A DNA stretch of 64,000 bases from Nocardia sp. BMG111209 (GCF_000381925.1 NZ_KB907308.1:992001-1056000); one strand, 5' to 3'; counted from the first letter of the stretch, positions 25,286 to 33,477 are shown. Program-made: numbers and translations. Notes: a model not told the origin generated them from the sequence alone.

Positions 25286-26815
25286 TCAGTGCGCGAGCAC
25301 CGGTTCGCCCTCGGCGGGGACGGGCACCTTGTTCGGCACGATCGCCGCGACCAGCACCGCGCCGACCACGAAAATCACCGTCGCCCACCAGAATGTGGTC
25401 ACGTAGCTGTGGATCGCGCCCTCCGCCACCACATCCGGGGTCGGGGGCAGGTGACCACGCACGTAGCTCGTCGCCGCGCTCGAGGCCACCGTGCTCAGCA
25501 GCGCGGTGCCGATCGAGCCACCGACCTGCTGCATGGTGTTGACCATCGCCGAGGCCACACCCGCGTCCTGGTGGTGCACACCGGCGGTCGAGCCCTGGAA
25601 GGCCACCGACACCGCGGCGCCGAGACCCAGGCCCATCAGGATCAGCGAGGGCAGCACATGGGTCGCGTACGAGGTGTGTACGTCGATCCGGGTCAGCAGC
25701 GCCATGGCGGCACCGCCGAGCAGATAGCCCACACCCATCGTGACCTTCGGGCCGACCCGCGGCAGCAGCACCGACGGGCTGGTGGTGGAGGACAGGATCA
25801 TCGCGGCGACCATCGGCAGGAACGCCACACCGGTGCGGATCGGCGAGAAGCCGAGCGTGTTCTCCAGGTAGTAGGTCAGGAACAGGAAGGTGGCGAACAT
25901 CCCGATGCCCATGACGAACACCGCCAGGTAGGACGCGCCGCGGGTGCGGTCGAGCACCACGCGCAGCGGCAGCAGCGGATTCGCGACCCGCGACTCCAGT
26001 ACGACGAACGCCACCAGCAGCACCACGCCGCCGATCAGGAAGCCGAGGGTGGTGCCGCTGCCCCAGCCGTTCGTCTCGGCCTTCGAGAAGCCGTACACGA
26101 TGGCGAACAGCGAGGCGGTCACCGCGACGGTGCCGGGGATGTCGAGCTTCGGCCGCTCGGTGCTGGTGTGCTTGGCCAGCAGCAGCACCGCGCCGATCAG
26201 CGCGACGGCGGCGAACACCAGGTTGACGTACATCACCCAGCGCCACGATGCCCATTCGGTGAGCGCGCCGCCGAGCAGCAGGCCCAGCGCACCGCCGGTA
26301 CCCGCGACGGCACCGAAGATGCCGAACGCCTTCGCTCGCTCGGACGGTTCGGTGAACGTGACGGTCAGCAGGGACAGCGCGGCCGGCGCCAGCAGCGCGC
26401 CGAACAGGCCCTGCGCGACGCGGGCGGCCACCAGCATCTCGAAGCCGTTCGCGGCGCCACCGATGGCCGAGGCGGCGGCGAAGCCGATCAGGCCGACGAT
26501 GAAGGTGGTGCGGCGGCCGAACAGGTCGGACAGCCGTCCGCCGAGCAGCAGCAGGCTGCCGAAGGCGAGGGCGTAACCGGTGACCACCCACTGGCGGTCG
26601 CCGTCGGAGAAGCCGAGGGCGCGCTGCGCTTCCGGCAGTGCGATGTTCACCACGGTCGCGTCGAGCACGACCATCAGCTGCGCGGCGGCCAGGACGGCCA
26701 GCACCCACCAGCGCGCGGCGTGCGAGCCTCGCCTGCTCCGGCGCTCGGCTCGATGCGTGACCGGGCCCGGCGGCGCCCCGCCGGGCCGGTTGTCGAGATC
26801 GACAGCGGAGTTCAT
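25286..26815 (-). CDS. MFS transporter, DHA2 (EmrB/QacA) drug-efflux type, 509 aa
   Basis: Fourteen predicted membrane segments. The first carries LMVVLDATVVNIALPEAQRA, the family signature, and loop 2-3 reads GGRLSDLFGRRTTFIVG. Motif C is GGALGLLLGGAL. The ATG at 26815 (MNSAVDLDN) gives a ~35-residue basic cytoplasmic leader; a longer frame to 27004 crosses the promoter region and overlaps the divergent tetR. A candidate -10 CATACT (minus strand, 26849-26854) abuts the operator at 26856-26870. Flanked by two paralogous TetR repressors, this is very likely an inducible multidrug or antibiotic exporter. Confidence 0.88.
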   Translation of the reverse strand: MNSAVDLDNRPGGAPPGPVTHRAERRSRRGSHAARWWVLAVLAAAQLMVVLDATVVNIALPEAQRALGFSDGDRQWVVTGYALAFGSLLLLGGRLSDLFGRRTTFIVGLIGFAAASAIGGAANGFEMLVAARVAQGLFGALLAPAALSLLTVTFTEPSERAKAFGIFGAVAGTGGALGLLLGGALTEWASWRWVMYVNLVFAAVALIGAVLLLAKHTSTERPKLDIPGTVAVTASLFAIVYGFSKAETNGWGSGTTLGFLIGGVVLLVAFVVLESRVANPLLPLRVVLDRTRGASYLAVFVMGIGMFATFLFLTYYLENTLGFSPIRTGVAFLPMVAAMILSSTTSPSVLLPRVGPKVTMGVGYLLGGAAMALLTRIDVHTSYATHVLPSLILMGLGLGAAVSVAFQGSTAGVHHQDAGVASAMVNTMQQVGGSIGTALLSTVASSAATSYVRGHLPPTPDVVAEGAIHSYVTTFWWATVIFVVGAVLVAAIVPNKVPVPAEGEPVLAH

Positions 26816-26855
26816 GAGTCCCTCAAATCGGTTGGCCGAAGGTTTACCAGTATGC

Positions 26856-26870
26856 GGAGGGTTCTCCTCC
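26856..26870. promoter_or_regulatory. Candidate TetR operator 1 in the MFS/tetR divergent region
   Basis: GGAG-GGTTCTC-CTCC, followed by ACTTG. It overlaps the spacer/-35 of the exporter promoter reading left. Shares C-GGAG-N7-CTCC-ACTT with the site at 26900, whose start is 44 bp away (four helical turns). Confidence 0.55.
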
Positions 26871-26899
26871 ACTTGCTTCCACGAAGCTACCACCATAAC

Positions 26900-26914
26900 G
26901 GAGCAGCTCCCTCC
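26900..26914. promoter_or_regulatory. Candidate TetR operator 2, before the second tetR
   Basis: GGAG-CAGCTCC-CTCC, followed by ACTTA. It ends 32 bp before GTG 26946 and covers the -35 position; the -10 TAGAAT (26934-26939) lies 7 bp before the GTG, so the transcript is probably leaderless. The geometry equals that of the site in front of the tetR at 24558. Confidence 0.55.
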
Positions 26915-26945
26915 ACTTAATCCCGTTTCCGAGTAGAATGTCAGT

Positions 26946-27620
26946 GTGAATCCCGCCACCACACCCGCCCCACCTCGCCGTTTGCGCGCCGACGCGGTGC
27001 GCAATCAGCAGCGCATCCTGGCCGCTGCCAGGCGTTTGTTCGCCGAGCGCGGGCTCGAGGTCACTCTCGATGATGTCGCGGAGGCCGCGGGTGTGGGCAT
27101 CGGCACTGTCTACCGGCGGTATGCCAACAAGCACGAGTTGATCAACGAGGTGTTCGTCCAGGGCATGACGGAACTGGCCGAGGCCGCCGAGGCGGCCGAC
27201 GCCGATCCCGATCCGTGGGCCGGGCTCGTCGGCTTCTGCGACTTCGCGTGCCGCCACATGGCCGACAATCGCGGCCTCGGCGAGATGATGCTGTCGGTGC
27301 CCGAATCGGTGCAGCGGCTGGGCTGCGTGCACGAGCGCATCGAGTCGACGATGAATCACCTTCTGGAGCACGCCATCGCGGTGGGAGCGCTGCGTCCGGA
27401 TATCGCCGGCACCGATTTCTTCGCGCTGATGACCATGGTCGAGACGATGGCCACCCTCACCCGCTCGGTGAATCCGGAGGCGTGGCGGCGGTATCTCGCG
27501 ATCCTGCTGGACGGCCTCCGCGGCGATTCCGTGCCGCGGCAGTCGCTGCCGGTCGGCCCGCTCACCGACGAGGAGATCCACGCCGCCAAGCACGCGGTGT
27601 TCGCGGCCCGCAAGAAGTGA
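26946..27620 (+). CDS. TetR-family regulator, 224 aa, divergent from the MFS exporter
   Basis: HTH domain at residues ~15-66: RNQQRILAAARRLFAERGLE, VTLDDVAEAAGVGIGTVYRR, YANKHELINEVF. The C-terminal half keeps the DPWAGLVGFCDFACRHMADN and FFALMTMVETMATLTRS blocks seen in the paralogue, but differs in the middle, where ligand contacts are expected (for example ERIESTMNHLLEHAIAV). Same length as the paralogue. It probably represses the divergent exporter and itself from the two 15-bp sites upstream; the two regulators may answer different ligands at one operator. Confidence 0.9.
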   Translation: MNPATTPAPPRRLRADAVRNQQRILAAARRLFAERGLEVTLDDVAEAAGVGIGTVYRRYANKHELINEVFVQGMTELAEAAEAADADPDPWAGLVGFCDFACRHMADNRGLGEMMLSVPESVQRLGCVHERIESTMNHLLEHAIAVGALRPDIAGTDFFALMTMVETMATLTRSVNPEAWRRYLAILLDGLRGDSVPRQSLPVGPLTDEEIHAAKHAVFAARKK

Positions 27621-27714
27621 GCCGGGCCGGCACCGATCCGGCGAACCGCCCGCGAACCATGCGATTCCGCCCGTCCGGTGGTGCAGGACACACTCATCCC
27701 CTAAAGTTGGACGG

Positions 27715-29004
27715 ATGACCAACTTGTGGGTGAACTGGGCCGGAGACCAGCAGTGCGCGCCCGCCGCCGTGGCCGCCCCCGGTTCGCCCGACGAGGTGGC
27801 CGCCGCGCTCGCGGCCGCAGCAGCCGCCGGGCACACCGTGCGCGTCGCCGGAGCCGGCCACTCCTTCAACGACACCGTGCTCACCGACGGCACGCTGTTG
27901 CGGATGTCGAATCTCGATCGGATCCGGCACGTGGACACCGACACCGGCCTGGTGCGGGTCGAGGCCGGCGCCACCCTGAACGCGATCAGTACCCGGTTGC
28001 ACCCGTTCGGGCTGGCCTTCCCGAATCTCGGCGATATCGACGTGCAGTCCGTCGCGGGCGCGACCGCCACCGGAACCCACGGGACCGGCGGGACGCTCCG
28101 GAACATCTCGGCCGCACTGCATTCGGTGGAACTGATGCTCGCCGACGGCAGCCGGGTGGAACTGAACGAGCGGACCGATCCGGACGGCTGGCGTGCGGCG
28201 CGGGTGAATCTCGGTGCGCTCGGGGTGGTCACGGCGGTGACCCTGCAACTCGTGCCGTCGTTCGTGCTCGAGGGCATCGAGCGTCCGGTGCCGTTCGCGG
28301 AGGTGCTCGCCGATCTCGACGAATTCGTCGACGGGAACGAGCATTTCGAGTTCTACATGTTCGCGCACAGCCCGCTGGCGATGACCAAGCGCAACAACCG
28401 GGTGGCCGGGCCGGAGCAGCCGCGACCCGAGGTGGTGGACTGGTTCGCCGATATCGCCATGTCCAACTACACCTTCGACGGATTGTGCCGCCTGACCCGC
28501 CGCCGTCCGCAGTTGATCCCGTGGGTGCAGCGGCTGGCCGCGTACGCCGGCAGCTATCGCCGCCAGGTCGACCGCTCGTACCGGGTGTTCGCCTCCCCCA
28601 GGCTGTTCCGCTTCACCGAGATGGAATACGCCATTCCGCGCGAGCACGCCGCGGCCGCGCTGCGCGAGATCAAGGAGATCGGCACGCGATTCGATTCGCC
28701 GATGCCGACCGAGGTCAGATTCGTCGCACCCGACGACGCCTTCCTCTCCCCGGCCGGCGGCCGCGAGACCTGTTACATCGCGGTGCATCAGTACCGCGGC
28801 ATGGCGTGGGAGCCGTATTTCCGGGCCTGCGAGGCGGTTTTCGACCGCTACCAGGGCCGGCCGCACTGGGGGAAGCGGCACTTCCAGACCGCCGAGACCC
28901 TGCGCGACCGATACCCCGAATGGGATCGCTTCCAGCAGGTCCGGCGGCGGCTGGATCCCGAGGGCCGCTTCGCCAACCCCTACGTCACCCGAGTGCTGGG
29001 CTGA
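27715..29004 (+). CDS. D-arabinono-1,4-lactone / L-gulono-1,4-lactone oxidase family protein, 429 aa
   Basis: An FAD-linked oxidoreductase of the vanillyl-alcohol-oxidase fold. Residues ~15-180 are the FAD-binding domain with GAGHSF (46-51, the motif for flavin attachment in related enzymes, here His-Ser), the GATATGTHGTG loop and NLGALGVVTAVTLQL. The C-terminal ~250 residues are the ALO substrate domain ending in RPHWGKRHF and DPEGRFANPY. The mycobacterial homologue oxidises L-gulono-lactone with a dye acceptor rather than oxygen; activity here is inferred. It overlaps the 3' end of the convergent operon by 20 bp. Confidence 0.9.
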   Translation: MTNLWVNWAGDQQCAPAAVAAPGSPDEVAAALAAAAAAGHTVRVAGAGHSFNDTVLTDGTLLRMSNLDRIRHVDTDTGLVRVEAGATLNAISTRLHPFGLAFPNLGDIDVQSVAGATATGTHGTGGTLRNISAALHSVELMLADGSRVELNERTDPDGWRAARVNLGALGVVTAVTLQLVPSFVLEGIERPVPFAEVLADLDEFVDGNEHFEFYMFAHSPLAMTKRNNRVAGPEQPRPEVVDWFADIAMSNYTFDGLCRLTRRRPQLIPWVQRLAAYAGSYRRQVDRSYRVFASPRLFRFTEMEYAIPREHAAAALREIKEIGTRFDSPMPTEVRFVAPDDAFLSPAGGRETCYIAVHQYRGMAWEPYFRACEAVFDRYQGRPHWGKRHFQTAETLRDRYPEWDRFQQVRRRLDPEGRFANPYVTRVLG

Positions 29005-29566
29005 CCGCCGGCGAATCCTCCAGGCGCAGTTCGAGACTCACCGGGACGGCATCCACCTCGAGGGCCTGGCGCAGTCGCGGCAGCGCATGCGCGGTGATGC
29101 GCCCGCGCAGCGCCACCACATCGGTGTCCTGCGCGGCCCGCACCAGCAGATGCACCCGCGGCCGGCGGCCCGAACCGGTGACCCAGGCGGTCGCCGAGCG
29201 GACCCCCGGATAGGTCTCCAGATCGGCGACCAGCGGCGCGGCGATGCGGGCCGAATCCAGGACGGCCAGATCGCCGGAACCGGCGGCGCGCGCGTGCCAG
29301 CGCACCGCGCCGGGGGTGCGGGGCACCTGGGCGACGGCCCAGCGCAGGCTGGCCAGCCCGATTCCCGCGGCCACCACCGCGATACCCCAGCACACCCAGT
29401 CCGGCGGCAGTTCGGTGCCGGGGACCACCGGATCCGCGGCGTCGACCCAGCTCAGCTCGTCGAGATGGGCGGTCAGCGCGTAGCCGCCGAGGGCGAGCAG
29501 CAGCAGTCCCAGCGCCGCGAGCACCGTGCGGTTGGGCCGGATCCGGCCGCGCCGCCGGGCGATCAT
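28985..29566 (-). CDS. Membrane protein with two helices and alkaline-shock-type C-terminal domain (AmaP/DUF6286-like), 193 aa
   Basis: Two membrane helices (VLAALGLLLLALGGYAL and WVCWGIAVVAAGIGLASL) separated by an extracytoplasmic loop, then a cytoplasmic alpha-beta domain: GDLAVLDSARIAAPLVADLE, RPRVHLLVRAAQDTDV, AVPVSLELRLED. The arrangement matches AmaP, the membrane anchor of Asp23-type proteins. It is the last gene of a three-gene operon, its ATG overlapping the previous stop (ATGA at 29563-29566). It likely anchors or modulates the Asp23-like protein encoded first in the operon. The family name is from organisation and topology and is only moderately certain. Confidence 0.7.
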   Translation of the reverse strand: MIARRRGRIRPNRTVLAALGLLLLALGGYALTAHLDELSWVDAADPVVPGTELPPDWVCWGIAVVAAGIGLASLRWAVAQVPRTPGAVRWHARAAGSGDLAVLDSARIAAPLVADLETYPGVRSATAWVTGSGRRPRVHLLVRAAQDTDVVALRGRITAHALPRLRQALEVDAVPVSLELRLEDSPAVSPALG

Positions 29567-30132
29567 CGCCGCCCCCAGCCACCGCGATTCGAATGATGTT
29601 GCCGGGCAACGGATCCCAGTCGGCGCACCCGCGCCGACACCCGCGGCGAGGGGGCCGGGGCGATCCGGGTGACGCGCTCGTCGACGGCCTCGCGGACCGC
29701 GCGGCGCAGTTCCGGAGAACGCGCACCGGCCCGGGCGACCACCCGGACCTTCTTGCGGCGCAACCGAATCCGGGCCGAATGCACCCCCTCGACGGATTCC
29801 GCCGCGGCGCCGAGCGCGCGGTACAGGCCGGATCGCGCGATGCCGGCGGCGATCCCGTCGCCGGGGGCCAGCGGCAGTACCGTGGCCCGGTCGGGCAGCA
29901 CCGCCAGCGCGAGCAGCGCCACTCCCCCGCTGACCGCGGCCAGACCCGCTGCGGCGACCCGGGTGTCGTTCCAGCTGATGTCGTGCAGGATGCGGACCAC
30001 GACGTCGCGCCACAGATAGTCCGGGGCGCCGGTCAGTCCGGGGATCATGGTCAGCGCCACGGCGGCGCTCATTCCCAGGAGTACCAGTGCCAGGACGGCC
30101 GCGGGTACCGCGCGATGCGGGCGGCGAATCAT
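29563..30132 (-). CDS. DUF6286-like membrane protein, 189 aa
   Basis: Two membrane helices (AVPAAVLALVLLGMSAAVAL and VAAAGLAAVSGGVALLALAV) and a C-terminal cytoplasmic domain with VEGVHSARIRLRRKKVRVVA followed by a very basic tail (SARVRRLGSVARQHHSNR). Topology mirrors the next gene, so the two may be paralogues forming a heteromeric anchor. It overlaps both neighbours by ATGA. Role inferred from operon: envelope stress apparatus built around the Asp23 homologue. Confidence 0.7.
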   Translation of the reverse strand: MIRRPHRAVPAAVLALVLLGMSAAVALTMIPGLTGAPDYLWRDVVVRILHDISWNDTRVAAAGLAAVSGGVALLALAVLPDRATVLPLAPGDGIAAGIARSGLYRALGAAAESVEGVHSARIRLRRKKVRVVARAGARSPELRRAVREAVDERVTRIAPAPSPRVSARVRRLGSVARQHHSNRGGWGRR

Positions 30133-30488
30133 AGTGCCCTCCGGGGTAGCTCGGTCACCTCGATGTCGACGCGGCGGATCGGCATACCGAACCGCTCCTG
30201 CACCCGCTGCCGGACGTGGGCGCGGCATGCGGTCGCGACCTGCCAGATCGGCATCGGATACCGGATCGGCAGTTGCAGGGCCAGGGCCAGCTCGCCCCGG
30301 GCGATCTTCACCCGCACCTCGACTTCCCGGTCCACGCCGGTGATTTCGCGCGCCGCGGCGATCGCGACATCGCGTACCGCCTCGGCGGCCACCTCTCCGG
30401 GTGAGCGCGGTGCGATGGATTCGGTTGCGGTGGTGGCGGCCGTACCCCCGGGGTCGATCCGGGATTCGTCGGTCACCGTACTCGTCAT
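30129..30488 (-). CDS. Asp23/Gls24-family envelope stress protein, 119 aa
   Basis: After a disordered Thr/Ala-rich leader (~30 residues) the Asp23 domain begins: EVAAEAVRDVAIAAAREITG, EVEVRVKIARGELALALQLP, and the terminal PIRRVDIEVTELPR. Asp23 proteins form a membrane-associated network with AmaP-type anchors and respond to alkaline or cell-wall stress in Firmicutes; the actinobacterial versions are little studied. First gene of the operon 30488-28985. An inverted repeat at 30534-30549, 46 bp upstream, is a candidate operator. Confidence 0.82.
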   Translation of the reverse strand: MTSTVTDESRIDPGGTAATTATESIAPRSPGEVAAEAVRDVAIAAAREITGVDREVEVRVKIARGELALALQLPIRYPMPIWQVATACRAHVRQRVQERFGMPIRRVDIEVTELPRRAL

Positions 30489-30533
30489 GATTCCTCCCGA
30501 GCGGCGTGTGCGGACCAGCTGGCGTCCCGACCC

Positions 30534-30549
30534 GTTGCGTTAGCGCAAC
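30534..30549. promoter_or_regulatory. Inverted repeat upstream of the Asp23 operon
   Basis: GTTGCG-TTAG-CGCAAC has perfect 6-bp arms and lies 46 bp upstream of the first gene's ATG (30488, minus strand). It is in the expected place for a repressor or activator site. The regulator is not identified. Confidence 0.4.
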
Positions 30550-30577
30550 ACTAGCTGCATCGGTACGAATTCTTTGT

Positions 30578-30607
30578 TTGACACCCGCGCGAGCCGATCG
30601 CCAGGAT
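30578..30607 (+). promoter_or_regulatory. Possible SigA-type promoter for the 84-aa protein gene
   Basis: TTGACA (30578-30583), 18-bp spacer, CAGGAT (30602-30607). The -35 is consensus and the -10 deviates at the first position. It would give a ~165-nt leader to the gene at 30782. The rest of 30489-30781 shows nothing else I can support. Confidence 0.35.
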
Positions 30608-30781
30608 GGTTAGGGCCGCAGGCTGGTTGTCGAAACAGTTGCTGTGGCAGATTCACCGGTGGCCGGAACGGCGATCACACGCCGACTCGGCGACGTTCCA
30701 CCCGATGGCGGACAAGCCGGATGAGGCTCGTCCCGACCGCAGGTTCTGTTCGGACGTGACCCGACCGATAGGAAGGTTCAG

Positions 30782-31036
30782 ATGTCTGACCGCAACAAAA
30801 AGCCCGGCCAGGTGGCTGCCAAGGCCAAGAAGCCGATGAAGCAGCAGGCGGACCGCGCACAGAACGAGCGCGAGCAGATGGCCGGTGACAACCGGCGCGG
30901 CATGGGCCAGATGGCCGATGACATGCGCCAGGGCCGCGAACGTGCCGAGGCCGAGATGAATGAGAACCGGGATCGAGCCGAGTCCGGCATGAAGAATGCC
31001 GCGGACAGGATGCGCCAGAAGGCCGGCCGCCAGTAG
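30782..31036 (+). CDS. Small highly charged protein, 84 aa
   Basis: ATG 30782 follows AGGAAGG. The product lacks hydrophobic stretches and consists of Lys-rich N-terminal third (KKPGQVAAKAKKPMK), then Arg/Glu/Asp/Met/Gln-rich helix (RRGMGQMADDMRQGRERAE) ending MRQKAGRQ. It is probably disordered or a single long helix; such sequences resemble stress-induced hydrophilins or CsbD-like proteins, but no domain is definite. A strong terminator follows. Confidence 0.65.
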   Translation: MSDRNKKPGQVAAKAKKPMKQQADRAQNEREQMAGDNRRGMGQMADDMRQGRERAEAEMNENRDRAESGMKNAADRMRQKAGRQ

Positions 31037-31045
31037 CCGAGCCCG

Positions 31046-31078
31046 GATCGGCCCGCCACGCCAGGTGGCGGGCCGATC
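31046..31078. terminator. Hairpin terminator between convergent genes
   Basis: GATCGGCCCGCCAC (31046-31059) pairs perfectly over 14 bp with GTGGCGGGCCGATC (31065-31078), loop of 5. It separates the 84-aa gene from the convergent XRE regulator and can serve both directions; there is no marked T run. Confidence 0.75.
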
Positions 31079-31090
31079 TGCGTGCGGGCG

Positions 31091-31912
31091 TTACTCGTTG
31101 ACCAGTCGCAGGCCCCGCGCCGGCGCGCGGCGGCGGTCGACCAGCCAGACCATCATGGTCTGATCCGCGGCGGGAGTGAGCAATTCGACCTCGACCTCGA
31201 CCTCGCCGCGGCGCGGATGGTCGAGATGCATGGTGACGCGGCGATGTTCGACCACCCGGTGCGAACGCCAGCGGCGGACGAATTCCGGGAATCGGTGCAG
31301 GGCGTCGATCATCGCGCCGAGCCGCCCGTCCTCGGGCCATTGCGAGCGGGCCGCGCGCAGCAGCGACACCATCAGATCCGCGACCCCGGACCAGTCCCGC
31401 CAGTACTGCGCGGCCCGCGGATGCGCGAAGACGTAGTACGCGAGATTGCCCTCGGCCTCGGCGTCGAGCAGGCCCAGCGGCTCCGCGAAATCACGCCAGG
31501 CGGCGTTGGAGGCGAGCACCGTGAGCCAGCGGCCGACCAGGAAGGCCGGGGTGGGATGCAGTCCGTCCAGCACGGCCTGCATGGTCTCGGTCACCTGATC
31601 GTGCGCCTCGCTCGCGCCGGGGCAGGTGGACGTACGCTCCATTCCCATCGCCAGTTTGCCGAAATGATGCCGCTCGACCTCGTTGAGCCGCAGGGCGTCG
31701 GCGAGCGCACCGAGAACTCCGGTGGAGGGATTGGTGTCGCGGCCCTGTTCCAGTCTGGCCAGATAGTCGACACTGACGCCGGCCAGGGCGGCCACCTCCT
31801 CGCGCCGCAGGCCCGGGGTCCGCCGGCGGCGACCACTGGGCAACCCGACCTCCTCCGGCTGCAACAGCGCGCGGCGGGCGATCAGGAATTCGGCGAACTC
31901 GGACTGCGTCAC
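31091..31912 (-). CDS. XRE-family regulator with MmyB-like ligand domain, 273 aa
   Basis: HTH at residues ~28-75 (TPGLRREEVAALAGVSVDYL, ARLEQGRDTNPS), preceded by the LGLPSGRRRR-type leader common to this group. The C-terminal ~180 residues are the MmyB-like (PAS-related) domain: PAFLVGRWLTVLASNAAWRD, the conserved Phe/Trp region YYVFAHPRAAQYWRDW and VEVELLTPAADQTMMVWL. These regulators are usually divergent from an oxidoreductase or stress gene they repress; here the partner is yceI. A 20-bp palindrome lies in the shared promoter region. Confidence 0.88.
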   Translation of the reverse strand: MTQSEFAEFLIARRALLQPEEVGLPSGRRRRTPGLRREEVAALAGVSVDYLARLEQGRDTNPSTGVLGALADALRLNEVERHHFGKLAMGMERTSTCPGASEAHDQVTETMQAVLDGLHPTPAFLVGRWLTVLASNAAWRDFAEPLGLLDAEAEGNLAYYVFAHPRAAQYWRDWSGVADLMVSLLRAARSQWPEDGRLGAMIDALHRFPEFVRRWRSHRVVEHRRVTMHLDHPRRGEVEVEVELLTPAADQTMMVWLVDRRRAPARGLRLVNE

Positions 31913-31982
31913 CCCACCATCCTGCCGGATCCCCGCCCTGTTATCCGCGCCCTGTCAGTACCAGGATCAGTGCGGTGTGGTT

Positions 31983-32002
31983 AAGCGGACCGGGGTCCGC
32001 TT
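31983..32002. promoter_or_regulatory. 20-bp perfect-arm palindrome between XRE regulator and yceI
   Basis: AAGCGGAC-CGGG-GTCCGCTT: arms of 8 bp, no mismatch, centred 22 bp upstream of the yceI ATG and about 80 bp upstream of the regulator start. Sites with AGCGGAC half-sites are typical in front of genes controlled by this type of XRE regulator. It is the most obvious operator in the intergenic space. Confidence 0.65.
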
Positions 32003-32014
32003 ACTCTCGGCGCT

Positions 32015-32557
32015 ATGACCACTCCTGAACAGACCACTCTGCTCCCCGGCACCTGGGCCCTCGACCCGGCCCACTCGTCGGTCAACTTCACCGTGCGCCA
32101 CCTGGGCATCTCCAAGGTGCGCGGCCGGTTCAACAAGTTCGAAGCCGGCTTCGTCGTGGACGAGTCCGGATATGCGCTGATCTCGGCGACGGTCTACCTC
32201 GAGTCGTTCGACACCGGCAACGAGCAGCGCGACGCGCACGTCCGCACCGCGGACCTGCTGCACGTCGAGCAGCGGCCGACCCTGACCTTCAAGGCGCTCG
32301 AGCCGATCCGGGTCGCCGAGGACTTCGAGGTCGTCGGCGAGATCACCCTCGGCGAGGTGACCAAGCCCATCACCCTCGCGGTCGAGTGGGGCGGCGTGCA
32401 GGAGTTCCGGGAGGGCGAGCGGCACACCGGTTTCACCGCGAGCGGTTCGCTGTCGCGCACCGAATTGGGCGTGGGCGCGGGCCTGCCGTCGTCGTTCCTC
32501 AGCGACAAGGTCGCCATCGAGCTGGACATCCAGCTGATCGAGCCGAAGGCCGCCTGA
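32015..32557 (+). CDS. YceI-family lipocalin-like protein, 180 aa
   Basis: A beta-barrel of the YceI family, which binds isoprenoid-type lipids. Motifs: GTWALDPAHSSVNFTVRHLG, the tryptophan-poor KVRGRFNKFEAGF, SFDTGNEQRDAHVR and ITLGEVTKPITL. There is no signal peptide, so unlike E. coli YceI it should be cytosolic, as is common in actinobacteria. Divergent from the XRE regulator, with the palindromic site between them, so expression is probably controlled by it. Confidence 0.92.
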   Translation: MTTPEQTTLLPGTWALDPAHSSVNFTVRHLGISKVRGRFNKFEAGFVVDESGYALISATVYLESFDTGNEQRDAHVRTADLLHVEQRPTLTFKALEPIRVAEDFEVVGEITLGEVTKPITLAVEWGGVQEFREGERHTGFTASGSLSRTELGVGAGLPSSFLSDKVAIELDIQLIEPKAA

Positions 32558-32772
32558 CCCGGACGGACAACGGACGCGGGCCCGGCTCATGGCAACACGC
32601 CGCGACGCCGGGCCGCCTCATGTCCGGGGGGGTCCGCATCCGAGGTGGTCGGCACACTGTGCCGAGGACCGGCGGCGGCCGCGCTCGCCGGGGCTGTGTC
32701 GGGCGCGCCGGCTCGGGTAGCTCTGGAAGGAGACGCGGCCGAGCGACGGCCGCCGTGATCGGGAGGCCGGTG

Positions 32773-33477
32773 ATGGCACACGACAGTTCGGCTCTGGTGG
32801 AGGCGCTGGCACGATTCGCCCGCCTGTTGCCGACGCCCTACAAGGTGGAGACGGCACTCGACGAGCTCGGTATGAGTGTGACGAAGGTCTTCGACCTGGT
32901 CGGGGCCGGTATCTGCCTGCTGGAGGACGGTGTGCTGCGGTTCGTGAGCGCCACCGCCGCCCCGGTCGCCACCCTGGAACGGGTGCAGGAGCTCAGCCGG
33001 CAGGGACCGTGCATGGAGGCCAGTCACACCGGTGAGGTCGTGGCCGTGAGCGATCTGCGCGAATCCACGGACCGGTGGCCGAGGTACACCGAAACGGCGC
33101 TGCAGGTCGGGGTGCTGGCGGTCGCGGGCATTCCGATGTGGCTGAACGAGGAGCGACTCGGCGCGGTCAACCTCTACAGCGCCGGGCCGCGCATCTGGTC
33201 GGAGGCGGATCTGGACGCCGCGCGGATCCTCGCCTCCGTCGCCACCGGGTACATCGTCAACGCGAACAAGTGGAATCAGCAACAGCAGGTCACCGAGCAG
33301 TTGGAACAGGCGCTGGAGTCCCGGGTGGTGATCGAACAGGCCAAGGGCATCATCGCCACCGTGCGGAACATCACCCCCGACGCGGCGTTCGATCTGATCC
33401 GTAAGCACGCGCGCACGAACCGGACGCCGCTGCACACCATCGCCCGCGCCATCATCGAGGCCGGCCTGCGCGTGTAA
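32773..33477 (+). CDS. GAF-ANTAR regulator, 234 aa
   Basis: GAF domain at ~25-165 (VFDLVGAGICLLEDGVLRFV, GPCMEASHTGEVVAVSDLRE, VAGIPMWLNEERLGAVNLYS) and C-terminal ANTAR three-helix RNA-binding domain at ~175-230 (ALESRVVIEQAKGIIATVRN, AFDLIRKHARTNRTPLHTIA). ANTAR proteins act as antiterminators by stabilising paired RNA hairpins; the GAF domain senses a small ligand. ATG 32773 sits 6 bp after GGGAGG. The ~215 bp before it contain no gene I can support. A second ANTAR gene follows at 33668. Confidence 0.9.
   Translation: MAHDSSALVEALARFARLLPTPYKVETALDELGMSVTKVFDLVGAGICLLEDGVLRFVSATAAPVATLERVQELSRQGPCMEASHTGEVVAVSDLRESTDRWPRYTETALQVGVLAVAGIPMWLNEERLGAVNLYSAGPRIWSEADLDAARILASVATGYIVNANKWNQQQQVTEQLEQALESRVVIEQAKGIIATVRNITPDAAFDLIRKHARTNRTPLHTIARAIIEAGLRV

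Noticed and set aside
25289..26920. 543-codon open frame on the plus strand
   Set aside because: Antisense to the DHA2 exporter, His/Gln/Arg-rich, no ribosome site; the exporter on the other strand is unambiguous.
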